Shown: positions 17,452 through 26,797, numbered from the stretch's first letter. The stretch is DNA of 64,000 nt from Brucella sp. BE17 (GCF_039545455.1 NZ_CP154468.1:496001-560000), one strand, 5' to 3'. A program made the numbers and translations. Notes: generated from the letters alone by a model not told the origin.

Positions 17452-18165
17452 CTAGGCAATGCCGGCGTGGTTAAGCGCTTTGAGGCTGATATCGAAATGC
17501 TGATCCATAAGGCGGGCAGCATGGGCGATATTGCCCGATGCAATCGCTTCAGCAAGCTCAAGATGCAGCGTGTTCATAGCAACCCGCTCATCATCACTGC
17601 TTCGGCTTTTCCAGCCAACGGGCCATGTTTTGCGGGTTATGCCCTGAAAAGCGCCGATGATGAGGGCAAAGACGGGATTGCGGGACGCGTGAGCGATGGC
17701 GAGATGAAATGCCAGATCATGCTCCATCACCTTATTCGGATCGCTGAAGTCCTGCGCCATTGCGCGGGCATGTTCGATGATGATCTTTGCTTCCGTATCA
17801 CTGCGGCGAAGGGACGCCAGGGCGACAGTCCGGGCCTCGATTGTGCGGCGAGCATCGTAAATCTGCGGGATTGTGATCTGCTCTGTCACGACACCGTGCT
17901 CGAACATCAATGCAAAGGCATTGTCGTCGAGTTCGGCAACGCTCGGGCGTTTGCCTGCGCCGAGTTCTATAAGCTGGAGTGCAGCAAGGGAGCGCAAAGC
18001 CTCTCGCACGACCGTGCGGGAAACCTGTAAGTCCTTTGATAGAACAGCTTCTGCCGGCAATCTGTCGCCGGGCTTCAGATGAGTTTTACGGATCAGTTCA
18101 GCGATGGCCGTGACCGCCCCATTCACATAATCCAGACTTTTCGCATTCACCGACAGGGAATTCAT
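17452..18165 (-). CDS. FadR-subfamily GntR transcriptional regulator
   Basis: About 237 residues from the ATG at 18163-18165, chosen because AAGG precedes it and the upstream frame crosses a palindromic operator. The N-terminal winged helix-turn-helix has the GntR pattern GDRLPAEAVLSKDLQVSRTVVREALRSL (shown here only as the span 40-67 of the protein). The C-terminal all-helical FCD domain has conserved Asp/His residues (DARRTIEART, HDLAFHLAIA) that bind a metal and a carboxylate effector. It heads the operon with the enolase-superfamily enzyme and exporter and probably represses it until an acid inducer appears. Confidence 0.87.
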   Translation of the reverse strand: MNSLSVNAKSLDYVNGAVTAIAELIRKTHLKPGDRLPAEAVLSKDLQVSRTVVREALRSLAALQLIELGAGKRPSVAELDDNAFALMFEHGVVTEQITIPQIYDARRTIEARTVALASLRRSDTEAKIIIEHARAMAQDFSDPNKVMEHDLAFHLAIAHASRNPVFALIIGAFQGITRKTWPVGWKSRSSDDERVAMNTLHLELAEAIASGNIAHAARLMDQHFDISLKALNHAGIA

Positions 18166-18180
18166 ATAGGACTGCCTTGT

Positions 18181-18201
18181 AAAACCTGTACTATAGGTTT
18201 T
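18181..18201. promoter_or_regulatory. Palindromic operator upstream of the GntR gene
   Basis: AAAACCT and AGGTTTT flank a 7-nt spacer, 16 bp before the chosen GntR start. FadR-type regulators commonly bind such short inverted repeats and autoregulate. Its place between hmgL and gntR suggests that the gntR operon has its own promoter. Confidence 0.55.
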
Positions 18202-18243
18202 ATTCCAGCTTTGCCATTCCTTCAAGGCCGCCGCGCCACTATT

Positions 18244-19158
18244 CTATTTTGCGTGCTGCCTTGCTTTAAAAACCCTTGCCACCCCTGAAGCGGGTTCATG
18301 ACCGAGCTTAGCGCATGTTTCAAGTGCCACGCGGCACAGCGCATCTATATCGACCCCTGTCGGGATGCCCATGCCTTCGAGCATATAGACAAGCTCTTCG
18401 GTTGCGACATTGCCGGTTGCACCCTTGGCATAAGGACAGCCGCCCAAACCACCAACCGAAGCGTCGAACACGCGCACGCCTTCATCGATACAGGCCAGTA
18501 TATTGGCGAGTGCCTGCCCGTAAGTATTGTGCTCATGCAGGGCGAGTGCCGCCATCGGCACATCTGCTGCGACCGCACGAACCATAGCCGAAGCTGCACG
18601 CGGCGTACCGGTTCCGATCGTATCCCCCAACGAGATTTCGTAGCATCCCATTTGGTAAAGTCGGCTTGCAACATCGCTGACTGCTGCAAGTCTGACCGCG
18701 CCTTCATAGGGGCAGCCCAGCACACATGACACATAGCCGCGAACCCGGATACCGGCTTCCTTTGCTCCTTCCATGACCGGCACAAAGCGTTCGAAACTTT
18801 CGGCAATCGAACAATTGATGTTCTTCTGTGAAAAGCTTTCGGATGCGGACGCAAAAATCGCGATTTCCTTAGCGTCGGCGTCAAGAGCAGCCTCAAAACC
18901 TTTCAGGTTTGGCACCAGCATGGGAAAATTCAAACCCTCTCGCTTGGGTAAACCGTGCAGCACCGCAGCGGAACCGGCCATTTGCGGTACCCATTTGGGC
19001 GAAACGAAACTGCCTGCCTCAATTGTGGTCAAACCGGCGGCAATCAGCCCTTCGATCATGGTCACGCGATCAGCAACGTCCAAGGGATGCGCTTCGTTTT
19101 GCAGTCCGTCGCGTGGGCCGACTTCGACAAGTCTAATCTGTTCCATATTCTCGCTCAT
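18244..19158 (-). CDS. mvaB: Hydroxymethylglutaryl-CoA lyase
   Basis: 304 residues, the standard bacterial length. It has the N-terminal VEVGPRDGLQNE, the barrel motif SVGGLGGCPYAKGATGN carrying the catalytic Cys, and metal-binding residues in HEHNTYGQA. It splits HMG-CoA into acetyl-CoA and acetoacetate. The start ATG overlaps the MocR stop (ATGA). A leucine-degradation role is the usual default, but no methylcrotonyl-CoA carboxylase genes are present. Instead a degradative HMG-CoA reductase gene is divergent across the MocR promoter, which points to mevalonate catabolism. Confidence 0.92.
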   Translation of the reverse strand: MSENMEQIRLVEVGPRDGLQNEAHPLDVADRVTMIEGLIAAGLTTIEAGSFVSPKWVPQMAGSAAVLHGLPKREGLNFPMLVPNLKGFEAALDADAKEIAIFASASESFSQKNINCSIAESFERFVPVMEGAKEAGIRVRGYVSCVLGCPYEGAVRLAAVSDVASRLYQMGCYEISLGDTIGTGTPRAASAMVRAVAADVPMAALALHEHNTYGQALANILACIDEGVRVFDASVGGLGGCPYAKGATGNVATEELVYMLEGMGIPTGVDIDALCRVALETCAKLGHEPASGVARVFKARQHAK

Positions 19159-20534
19159 TTTTCCGAGGTGTTCAGTTCCTGATGCAAAAAATCGCAGAAA
19201 CGCGAATCGGCACCATAGGCGACATTGACCCGCATACCCGGTTGTTGGGGCGGATCACGGTCGGTATAAAAAACGCTGGCCGGTGCAACAAAAATGTCTG
19301 CGGCGGCAGCGCGTTGGCAGAACTCGTGTTCGTTGATCCGGTCGGGCAGGCTCACCCATAAGTAAAAGCCCGGCACGCGTGGCATGGCAACGTCGATTCC
19401 GACTTCGCAGAGCGCGCGGACGGTGTTCTTGGTCCCGTCTTCCATGCGGTTGCGCAGGCGGCGCAGATGTTTGAGATATTGCCCGCTGTCGATCATCTCC
19501 GTCACCAACTGCTCGACATGGGCTGATGTCGCGACGGTTGTGATCATTTTAAGGTCGACCAGACTGCGGATAAGGGAAGGGTCACCCGCCACATAGCCGC
19601 AGCGCAGGCTGGCGGACAAGGTTTTGGAAAAGGATCCGACATAAAGCACACGCTGCTGCTGGCCGAAAGCCGCAAGGCGTGGAAGTGAAGGCGCTAGAAG
19701 GTCGGCAAAAATATCGTCTTCGACAATGCGAAAGTCATGGATTTCGGCCATTTGCAAAAGGCTGAAGGCAGTGGACGGCGAAAGCGTGCCGCCGGTCGGG
19801 TTATGTGCCTGACTTTGCGTGAAGAAAACCTTGGGATGATGGAGGGCGAGCTTTTCCTGAAGATCGCCAAGGTCGGGGCCATCTTCAAGGCGGTGCACTG
19901 GAATGACTGTCGCCTTGGCGAGCCGCAATTTGGCAAAAAGCGGATAATAGCCGGGGCTGTCGACGAAGACCGTATCGCCCGGTTCAATCAGCCGGCGAAT
20001 GATGAGATCAAGGCCATGATTGACCCCACTGGTCAGCATGATCCCGTCGGGTTCTGCGGGAATGGAACGCTCTGCAAGCGACATGCGCAACCAGTCGCGC
20101 AGCGCACCAAGCCCCCACGAACTGCCATAGCCGAATTCGATGTCACCCATGGCCGTGCGACCGGCGCGTAAAATACGGCGCATATGTCCATCTTCGGTCC
20201 AGCTTGCGGGTGGACGGCCATCACCTGGACGGGTTTCGTAATGCTGGTCGAGTTGCTCACGCAGCAGCGAGACGATGCTCGTCGCCTCCCGCACGTCAGG
20301 TCTGATGCGCGGGGTCGGCGGCGGTCGACGGTCGGTGATATAGTAGCCCGATCCCTGCCGCGCCATGGCAAGGCCGCGTGCGACAAGACGATCATAGGCC
20401 TCGGCCATCGTGTTCTTGGAAACGCCGAATTGTTCCGCGCCACGTCGCACAGAGGGGAGTTTTTGCCCGGCGCGATAAAGCCCGGATGAAATCTGGCCGC
20501 TGATCTGCGCGACGATGGTATCGACCAGACTCAT
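19155..20534 (-). CDS. MocR/PdxR-type regulator (GntR HTH fused to aminotransferase fold)
   Basis: 459 residues. A GntR winged helix (about residues 1-70: [20 protein letters not shown]) is joined to a class I aminotransferase-like domain with the PLP-lysine segment [14 protein letters not shown], plus [10 protein letters not shown] and [10 protein letters not shown]. MocR regulators sense PLP-linked or other metabolites and bind repeated sites in the divergent promoter. Exactly such repeats lie at 20539-20620. It overlaps the HMG-CoA lyase gene and is divergent from HMG-CoA reductase, so it is the likely regulator of both arms. Whether PLP is needed for this pathway is unknown. Confidence 0.88.
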   Translation of the reverse strand: MSLVDTIVAQISGQISSGLYRAGQKLPSVRRGAEQFGVSKNTMAEAYDRLVARGLAMARQGSGYYITDRRPPPTPRIRPDVREATSIVSLLREQLDQHYETRPGDGRPPASWTEDGHMRRILRAGRTAMGDIEFGYGSSWGLGALRDWLRMSLAERSIPAEPDGIMLTSGVNHGLDLIIRRLIEPGDTVFVDSPGYYPLFAKLRLAKATVIPVHRLEDGPDLGDLQEKLALHHPKVFFTQSQAHNPTGGTLSPSTAFSLLQMAEIHDFRIVEDDIFADLLAPSLPRLAAFGQQQRVLYVGSFSKTLSASLRCGYVAGDPSLIRSLVDLKMITTVATSAHVEQLVTEMIDSGQYLKHLRRLRNRMEDGTKNTVRALCEVGIDVAMPRVPGFYLWVSLPDRINEHEFCQRAAAADIFVAPASVFYTDRDPPQQPGMRVNVAYGADSRFCDFLHQELNTSEK

Positions 20535-20538
20535 ATTT

Positions 20539-20620
20539 TGTCCCAAAAACTATATGGGACAGTACCGTGAATTTACCCCGAAACTGTCCCTTGATTGATT
20601 GGGGAATTTTAGGACAGTTT
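20539..20620. promoter_or_regulatory. Four TGTCC half-sites in the MocR/HMG-CoA-reductase promoter
   Basis: TGTCCCA (20539-20545) and TGGGACA (20555-20561) form one inverted repeat. AAACTGTCC (20581-20589) and GGACAGTTT (20612-20620) form a second, perfect 9-bp repeat. The sites repeat the core ACTGTCC in both direct and inverted orientation, as expected for binding of a dimeric MocR regulator. The pair nearest mocR touches its own 5' leader, suggesting autoregulation. Confidence 0.65.
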
Positions 20621-20692
20621 ACGACGAACGCAAGTCCCGGTTCTGCATTTAAATCCGGGACGGCTAATGACCGAGGCCTTGGGAGGTTTCCT

Positions 20693-22000
20693 TTGAATAC
20701 GACACCAAAACGGACCGCGACGTCGCGGCTCGAGAATTTCCGCAATCTTTCGCCTGCCGAACGGCTTGATCAGGTGGCGGCTGCAGCCGGGCTTGACGAT
20801 AAGACGCGCGCAACGCTTGCAGCACTCGATGCGCTGCCAGTCGATCGCGCCAACGGCATGATCGAGAACGTGATCGGCACATTTCAGCTGCCGATGGGTG
20901 TGGCCACGAATTTTTTGATCAATGGTCGCGATTATCTCGTTCCAATGGCGGTGGAAGAGCCTTCCGTCGTTGCTGCCGCGTCCTATATGGCGCGTATCGT
21001 GCGCGGCTGCGGCGGCTTTCAGACATCATCCACGGCACCTGTCATGCGTGCACAGGTACAGATACTTGGCGTCACAGATCCGTTTGGAGCAAGGCTTGCT
21101 ATTCTGGCGTCTCGCGATGAAATCATTGCGGCGGCAAATGCCAAGGATCCGGTTCTGGTCAAGTTTGGCGGCGGCTGTCGTGACGTAGAGGTTCACGTTT
21201 TCCCGTCTACCACACGTGGCGCTATGGTCGTGCTGCATCTTCTGGTCGATGTGCGTGACGCAATGGGAGCCAATACGGTCAATACCATGGCCGAGGCAAT
21301 AGCGCCAATTGTCGAGCGCATCACAGGTGGTGAGGTGCGCTTGCGCATCCTGTCGAACCTTGCTGATCTTCGCCTTGCCCGCGCCCGTATCGAGGTGACG
21401 GAAGAGGCGCTTGCGACCAAGGATTTTTCCGGCAGACGCATGATTGAAGGCATCGTGGATGCCTATGAATTCGCAGCCGTCGATCCCTATCGTGCGGCGA
21501 CGCACAACAAGGGCATCATGAACGGGATCGATCCCGTGGTTGTCGCCACCGGCAATGACTGGCGAGCCATTGAGGCGGGCGCTCATGCCTATGCTGCTCG
21601 TTCCGGGCGTTACACGTCGCTCACGACGTGGGAAATCAATGCCAAGGGCAACCTGGTCGGGACCATTGAAACGCCGATGGCACTTGGTCTTGTGGGCGGT
21701 GCCACAAAGACCCATCCGGCAGCGCAGGCCGCCTTGCAGATTTTGAATGTCAGTTCTGCAGTGGAGCTTGCGGAAGTAACGGTTGCGGTGGGCCTTGCGC
21801 AGAACATGGCGGCTTTGCGAGCGCTGGCAACCGAGGGGATACAGCGTGGGCATATGGCGCTACACGCCCGCAATATCGCCATTGGTTCCGGGGCTTCGGG
21901 CGAGGAAATCGATATCGTTGCTCGCAGGCTTGCCGCTGATCATGACGTGCGTGCGGCGCGAGCCGAAGAAATTTTGGCCGAAATCCGTAAAGACGGCTGA
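20693..22000 (+). CDS. mvaA: Degradative (class II) hydroxymethylglutaryl-CoA reductase
   Basis: 435 residues from a TTG start with GGGAGG 6 nt upstream; the ATG at 20567 would place coding sequence over the operator repeats and is rejected. Class II motifs are complete: [48 protein letters not shown] and GHMALHARN. The likely catalytic Glu89, Lys273, Asp289 and His387 have exactly the spacing known for the Pseudomonas mevalonii enzyme (Glu83, Lys267, Asp283, His381). It probably oxidises mevalonate plus CoA to HMG-CoA, which the divergent lyase splits. Biosynthetic use is unlikely, as no other mevalonate-pathway genes are present. Confidence 0.92.
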   Translation: MNTTPKRTATSRLENFRNLSPAERLDQVAAAAGLDDKTRATLAALDALPVDRANGMIENVIGTFQLPMGVATNFLINGRDYLVPMAVEEPSVVAAASYMARIVRGCGGFQTSSTAPVMRAQVQILGVTDPFGARLAILASRDEIIAAANAKDPVLVKFGGGCRDVEVHVFPSTTRGAMVVLHLLVDVRDAMGANTVNTMAEAIAPIVERITGGEVRLRILSNLADLRLARARIEVTEEALATKDFSGRRMIEGIVDAYEFAAVDPYRAATHNKGIMNGIDPVVVATGNDWRAIEAGAHAYAARSGRYTSLTTWEINAKGNLVGTIETPMALGLVGGATKTHPAAQAALQILNVSSAVELAEVTVAVGLAQNMAALRALATEGIQRGHMALHARNIAIGSGASGEEIDIVARRLAADHDVRAARAEEILAEIRKDG

Positions 22001-22014
22001 ACAAACATTATAAC

Positions 22015-22042
22015 GACCGGCGAAGAGGGTGATTCGCCGGTC
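22015..22042 (+). other. Intercistronic hairpin between mvaA and the transporter genes
   Basis: GACCGGCGAA pairs perfectly with TTCGCCGGTC around an 8-nt loop. No T-run follows, so it is better read as an RNA-stabilising or attenuating hairpin inside the operon than as a full terminator. Confidence 0.55.
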
Positions 22043-22063
22043 AAATCATTCTGGGAGGACATC

Positions 22064-22540
22064 ATGACGGATAAGAATCCGGCCCACACGACACGTGGCG
22101 CCCATTCCGCGGGCCCGGACGGCCAGCTTGCCGAAATATGGGGCGATGTGGTTTCACGTCCGCAACTCGGTAAGGCAATTGTGATTGGTGCTGCGGTCAG
22201 CCTTGCGGTTTACGCCATTGCATTGCAGATCATTGTTCCGCGTGCCTCGACACCGGATATCGGCAAGGCGCTCGCCATGCTTGCAGGCATTATTGGCTGT
22301 ATCGTGGGCGGCGCAATCTGTGCCCGTACATTCAAACCCAAGCGTTTGGTTGTCGAGGAAATTCCAACAAGCGCCACATGGCAAACGGAAGTGCTCGACC
22401 AGCTTGAGCAGGAGGGCGGTCCCCTTGGCAGGGTTGAAGACCTACCGGCTTCTGTCGTTGATGAAATGAAGCAGGTCGGGCTTTACGACCTTTTCAGCGA
22501 CTATGAGCGCAAACGTGTCCGCAGTGGAGAGGAGGGCTGA
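22064..22540 (+). CDS. Small membrane protein, probable small subunit of the TctA-like transporter
   Basis: 158 residues with a soluble N-terminal stretch, two hydrophobic segments (about residues 38-58 and 66-84) and a soluble, acidic C-terminal tail. Canonical TctB proteins have four or five membrane segments, so this one is shorter and may be a distinct partner type. GGGAGG precedes the ATG. It is directly followed by the large permease gene, whose start lies 2 nt after its stop, so the two surely work together. I do not recognise the family. Confidence 0.65.
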   Translation: MTDKNPAHTTRGAHSAGPDGQLAEIWGDVVSRPQLGKAIVIGAAVSLAVYAIALQIIVPRASTPDIGKALAMLAGIIGCIVGGAICARTFKPKRLVVEEIPTSATWQTEVLDQLEQEGGPLGRVEDLPASVVDEMKQVGLYDLFSDYERKRVRSGEEG

Positions 22541-22541
22541 A

Positions 22542-23924
22542 ATGGACGGCTTGTTTTATGAAATTCTCGTGGCGTTGGGCCTTGGATTGCTCGGTGCCGT
22601 GCTGTTCTCGGCAATCGGACTGATTTCCGGCACCGATGAGACGACAACCATCGCACCTGTGACGCTTCTGGTCGTGCTGCTCGGGGCGCCGCCTGCGGGC
22701 GTTTTTACATTCTGGATGTGCGCGGCGGTTTCCAAACATATGACCCATGCCGTGCCGACAGCCCTTCTGGGTATTCCCGGTGATACGATGGCGCTGCCAT
22801 TGTTGCAGCAGGCGTCCGCACTGCGTAATCTGGGCGCACCACATATCGCCTTGCGCAAGATGCTGGCCGGTTCGGTTATCTCGGCCTTTATTGCGGTGCC
22901 GCTGGCGGTGCTTTTCGCGGTAATCCTTGCGCCTTTCGGCAGCTACATTACGGCGTCCGCGCCTTGGCTATTCATTGCGGCCTCGCTGTTGATTGCTTAT
23001 TTTTCGGCCGGGCGCTGGGCATCGATTATCGCACTTATTCCCTTCACATTGCTCATCGTTGCATTGCAGGGCTTTACGAGCGCGCATGATATAAAACTCG
23101 GCGTCAGCTATTTCCTTGGCATCGCTGTAGGCCCATTGGTGGCAGAGCTGGTTTCTGCGGCTTCCCCCCTTGAGCGTAAACGCATGAACCGCAGTGAGCT
23201 GCGTGAGACGACACTTGCTCCGGATGTCAAAGGTTGGGGCGGTTATTTCCCCAATCCGTTCCGCGTGCTCGACCGCAGTCAGGTGCGTACTACAGCCGCC
23301 GCTGCGGCAGTCACCAGTGCAACCTTCGTCTTCAGCCCCGTTGCCATGACGGTGATTGCGGGCGAAGTTGTGGGGGCACGTATCAAACACGCCTATCACC
23401 GGCTGACCTCCGTTCTCGCCGTGCGTAATGGCGTGACCGAGTCCACCTATATTGCCGAAGCCCTGATCCCGCTGATTGCCTTTGGTCTGCCGCTGAGCCC
23501 CGTTGCAGCTGGACCTGCAGCGCCTTTGTTCAATGCACCACCGCGCTTTACGGTGAACAATGAAACCGGTGCGATCGAAAACCTGCACACGATGCTCTCG
23601 GTGTCTGAGTTCCTGATCTGGGGCTTGATATCGGTGGTGATTGCGGCTGCTATTGCCTATCCCTTCGCCATGAACCATGCGCGTAGTGCTGCGGTCTTTG
23701 TTGCAAAATATATCAGCCATGAAGCGATCATCGCCACATTTGTTGGACTGGTTCTGGTTATCGGCCTTTGGGAAGGCGGCGTGCTGGCGCTTCTGGTGAT
23801 CACGACCGTGGGACTCGTCGGAGGGCTGCTGTATCGTGTTCTGGGTATGAATACCGGCGTGCAGTTCATGGGCTATTACGCCGCCGTGCTGAGCGTGCCA
23901 GCGCTTCTCAAGCTTATTGGATGA
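22542..23924 (+). CDS. TctA-family large permease, candidate mevalonate importer
   Basis: 460 residues, about 11-12 membrane segments. The TctA-like features are a Gly-rich first segment (GLGLLGAVLFSAIGLISGT) and the LLGIPGDTMALPLL loop, which corresponds to the IPG..P motif of tripartite tricarboxylate permeases. GGAGAGGAGGG precedes the ATG at 22542; the frame extends upstream into the preceding gene. No periplasmic TctC-type binding protein is encoded nearby. Its place directly after mvaA suggests that it imports mevalonate or a related branched hydroxyacid. Membership of TctA is moderately certain; the substrate is inference. Confidence 0.75.
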   Translation: MDGLFYEILVALGLGLLGAVLFSAIGLISGTDETTTIAPVTLLVVLLGAPPAGVFTFWMCAAVSKHMTHAVPTALLGIPGDTMALPLLQQASALRNLGAPHIALRKMLAGSVISAFIAVPLAVLFAVILAPFGSYITASAPWLFIAASLLIAYFSAGRWASIIALIPFTLLIVALQGFTSAHDIKLGVSYFLGIAVGPLVAELVSAASPLERKRMNRSELRETTLAPDVKGWGGYFPNPFRVLDRSQVRTTAAAAAVTSATFVFSPVAMTVIAGEVVGARIKHAYHRLTSVLAVRNGVTESTYIAEALIPLIAFGLPLSPVAAGPAAPLFNAPPRFTVNNETGAIENLHTMLSVSEFLIWGLISVVIAAAIAYPFAMNHARSAAVFVAKYISHEAIIATFVGLVLVIGLWEGGVLALLVITTVGLVGGLLYRVLGMNTGVQFMGYYAAVLSVPALLKLIG

Positions 23925-23956
23925 GTGTCACGAAACAGTTCTACCTTAAACTTTCT

Positions 23957-23984
23957 TGTGCGGTGCAAATACTAGCACCGCACA
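23957..23984 (+). terminator. Hairpin after the TctA-like gene
   Basis: TGTGCGGTGC pairs perfectly with GCACCGCACA around an 8-nt loop, 33 nt after the stop. There is no T-run, so the terminator would be imperfect. Confidence 0.55.
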
Positions 23985-24520
23985 GGTCATTGCACAGAAT
24001 GCGGACGATTTAGGCTGAACCGTCCTTGGCCAAGAACGACGATCGATTTTGTATGGCGCTCTTGGACAGACTTCGCGGTTAACACTGACAAGATTCCGAT
24101 CCAACGTTCCGCTTTAAAAAAACTGAGATCAGGATGGCTTGAATGCACGAAAATGCGCTGGTTTATTAAGATCACGCAATTCATGCATAATCATGGTAGT
24201 AAACCGATTTTATTTAAGGTCCAGAGTGCATATATCATGGCTGTGCTTCAGTCATTCGACACCTCCTCGTTATGATGTGCGGGCAACTCCATAAGAGGAT
24301 ATGCACGCAGGTATTTCTATCAGCGCATGGTCGTCTTCTAACAACGCATCGCAAGTGCCATCTTGGGCGTTTGCGCGACAGGCCTGTTCGCCCGGTTGTT
24401 ACTGAAGTGGGGGACGAGATTATTGCAGGGCTTAAGAATGACATTAATGCTATCATAGCAATGTAATCGGCGGGGACCTGAGGATGCATTGCAGCCAGTA
24501 AGAGGCACCTGGCGGTAAAA
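23985..24520. other. Gene-free stretch
   Basis: About 540 bp between the TctA-like gene and the GNAT gene (which ends here on the other strand). Open frames of 60-80 codons occur on both strands but lack ribosome sites and recognisable families. The composition is less GC-rich than the flanks. I see no tRNA, repeat or insertion-sequence end. Confidence 0.5.
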
Positions 24521-25399
24521 CTATCCCCAGCCGTGAGCAGCTAGCCCGAAGACCCAAGGTTCACCCGTTCTTCTGTTTAGAAATGGCTTGCCCTTTGACA
24601 TTGTGGTCACGGTTCCAAAAATGCCGAGTCCGCATTGCGCTATATAATCGGCAAAAGCTCCGTAGTTTTCTCGTGTGTCGACGCGCACAAATTTGCGCTT
24701 GAGGCCCTGCAAGTGAACTGCCACCAGTTGAATTGCGTCATAGTCGTCGTTCGCAATGATGGGCCCGATGAACTTTCCACGTCCAAATTCCCGGCAAAAA
24801 GAAAAGCCTACAAACTGATCGTTGCGCCTGAGTCCGTAAATATTCGCCTTATCGGCGATCAATTTTAGCAGTTGAATACGATTCACACCGAATGCGACTT
24901 CGTCAAGTTTTGCGATTGCGTCCAGATGTTCTGCTGAAAGAGGAACGAGCTCTCCTTCCAGTGGTGGCAACTGCGGAAGTGCAAGCGCGACTTCACCTTG
25001 ACACTGATAAACGATGGCTTCATCTCTAAAGCCCATCGAAGTATAAAGATTGTAGGCGGCTTCGGTCGCATTCAGGCTGAGATTACGGCCGGTGCAACGC
25101 TCAAGAACCTGCTCCATAAGCCAGCGCCCGTTACCTTGGGCCTGCATGCGCGGCGAGGTGATCACCATCCCGATTGTTGCAAAATCATCTCCGTATGGAA
25201 ACCACATCGCACTGCCAAAAACTCTGCCAATGCCGTCAACCGCTACAATACCTTGGCCTGTTTGCAGAGTTTGCTGCCAGTCATTGGGGCGGTGTGGCCA
25301 CCGAACGCCCATTGAAAGCGCATGCAGCAAGTTGACATCGACATTTGCAATGTCGCTTGCAACCAATTCGAACGACTTCAGTTGAACTGAATTCTGCAT
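24521..25399 (-). CDS. Double-domain GNAT N-acetyltransferase (copy 1)
   Basis: 292 residues. An N-terminal GNAT domain (about 15-140) contains the acetyl-CoA loop region RMQAQGNGRWLMEQVL and YNLYTSMGFR. A C-terminal domain of the Acetyltransf_18/YitH type follows (LDEVAFGVNRIQLL, GFSFCREFGRGKFIGPI, FVRVDTREN). It is clearly homologous to the protein encoded at 34590-35432: both share GWPHR/RWPHR..DW, the NR(I/M)..(L/M)QLL segment and the FVRVDT motif. It likely acetylates an amine or amino acid. It is divergent from the deacetylase gene at 25651, which suggests linked acetylation and deacetylation in one pathway. Confidence 0.82.
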   Translation of the reverse strand: MQNSVQLKSFELVASDIANVDVNLLHALSMGVRWPHRPNDWQQTLQTGQGIVAVDGIGRVFGSAMWFPYGDDFATIGMVITSPRMQAQGNGRWLMEQVLERCTGRNLSLNATEAAYNLYTSMGFRDEAIVYQCQGEVALALPQLPPLEGELVPLSAEHLDAIAKLDEVAFGVNRIQLLKLIADKANIYGLRRNDQFVGFSFCREFGRGKFIGPIIANDDYDAIQLVAVHLQGLKRKFVRVDTRENYGAFADYIAQCGLGIFGTVTTMSKGKPFLNRRTGEPWVFGLAAHGWG

Positions 25400-25650
25400 A
25401 TCAGCCTATCCGCATCCTATCCCAATACTCAGACCTGCAAGTATGCAGCGTTTTCATCCTGCCCACGAATGCAAATAGTCCAGCAGGCATAATTCGCCGC
25501 ATCTTCTCATAAGGCTGGCAGCAGGAATTGCTTCTCGGAGAGTTCAATTCCCAATCTTTGTTTAAAGCTTGGCCTTATTCAGCACGGAACACTTCATCAA
25601 CTTTTTAATCTTTATAGAAGCTCCGAAAAGTAATTTTGCATGTGGTGTTC

Positions 25651-26775
25651 ATGAACGTTGAAGAAATTCTCGCCGCATTGATCGGCTTTCCCTCCGTTGT
25701 TGGGACGGCAAATGACGCAATTGTCGGCTGGATCAGTCATTATGCTAAAACTCACGGAGCCGAAGTCAATGTGCTTCCCGGACCAGAGGGCAATAGGGCA
25801 AATCTGTTCATAACAATCGGTCCGCGTGATATTCCTGGTTATATTCTTTCTGGTCATACAGATGTGGTTCCTGCCGGTGAAGCTGAATGGTCGACTGACC
25901 CATTCAAGCTCCATAAGGACGGCGAAAGGCTCTATGGTCGTGGTACCACGGATATGAAGGGATTTCTGGCATGTGCTCTGGCGGCATTGCCCAAATTTGC
26001 AGCGGGTGATTTAAAGTGTCCCGTGCATCTGGTATTTTCTTACGATGAGGAAGCAGGCTGTCGCGGCGTCCCGCATCTTCTCTCTGCCCTTCCAAGCCTT
26101 TGCGCGAAGCCGCTTGGCGCCATTATTGGCGAGCCAAGCCGGATGCAGGCTGTGCGTGCGCATAAGGGCAAGGCTGCCGCTCGACTTGAAGTTATCGGTC
26201 GATCTGGACATTCATCGCGCCCCGATCTGGGGTTGAACGCCGTTCATGCTATGGCAAATGTTATTGCGCAGGCTGTAATCTACGGAAAAACGCTGAAAAA
26301 CGGGGCTTGCGACAATAATTTCGAGCCGCCTTACTCATCTTTGCAGTTCGGCGTTGTCGCCGGCGGACAGGCCGTCAATATCATTCCCGACAGTTGTGCA
26401 GCCGATATTGAGGTACGCGCAATTTCCGGCGCTTCGCCTATAGCTCTGCTAGAGCCTGTCAAGGAAGAATTGTTAGCTCTGCGGGCCGATGGATTTGAAG
26501 TTCATTGGTATGAGGTGAGTGCTTACCCAGCCTTATCGCTTTCGAGAGAGAGCGCACTGTCACAGTTGATGGTGGAATTAACCGGCCAGGAAACATTGGC
26601 TGCGGTGAGTTATGGTACAGAGGCGGGGCTTTTTCAGCAGGCAGGTATTGATGCGATTATCTGCGGCCCTGGCGACATTGGGCGAGCGCATCGACCCAAT
26701 GAATATATCGAAATGAGCGAACTTCATGCGTGTCAGAAAATGATCGACGATCTCGGCATGCGCCTGACCAAATAA
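25651..26775 (+). CDS. argE: Acetylornithine-deacetylase-like M20 hydrolase
   Basis: 374 residues if translation begins at the ATG at 25651; an in-frame TTG lies five codons upstream and neither has a strong ribosome site. M20 metal ligands are present: SGHTDVVPA (His, Asp), GRGTTDMKGFLA (bridging Asp), YDEEAGCRG (catalytic Glu), GEPSRM and a C-terminal histidine in GRAHRPNE. The ArgE group removes N-acetyl from ornithine or similar compounds. Its catabolic neighbours, not arginine-biosynthetic ones, suggest that it deacylates an imported N-acyl amino acid. The argE symbol denotes family only. Confidence 0.85.
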   Translation: MNVEEILAALIGFPSVVGTANDAIVGWISHYAKTHGAEVNVLPGPEGNRANLFITIGPRDIPGYILSGHTDVVPAGEAEWSTDPFKLHKDGERLYGRGTTDMKGFLACALAALPKFAAGDLKCPVHLVFSYDEEAGCRGVPHLLSALPSLCAKPLGAIIGEPSRMQAVRAHKGKAAARLEVIGRSGHSSRPDLGLNAVHAMANVIAQAVIYGKTLKNGACDNNFEPPYSSLQFGVVAGGQAVNIIPDSCAADIEVRAISGASPIALLEPVKEELLALRADGFEVHWYEVSAYPALSLSRESALSQLMVELTGQETLAAVSYGTEAGLFQQAGIDAIICGPGDIGRAHRPNEYIEMSELHACQKMIDDLGMRLTK

Positions 26776-26797
26776 ATCCAATTGGCGGCAGAATTTT

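Noticed and set aside
18244..19158. HMG-CoA lyase as part of a leucine-degradation operon
   Set aside because: No isovaleryl-CoA dehydrogenase, methylcrotonyl-CoA carboxylase or glutaconyl-CoA hydratase genes are near, while a degradative HMG-CoA reductase is.
20567..20692. Extended N-terminus of the HMG-CoA reductase starting at an ATG at 20567
   Set aside because: It would place coding sequence over the TGTCC operator repeats, has no family counterpart, and the TTG at 20693 has an ideal ribosome site.
22968..23720. 250-codon minus-strand frame inside the TctA-like gene
   Set aside because: Shadow of the membrane-protein gene; composition is typical of antisense translation and no signals precede it.
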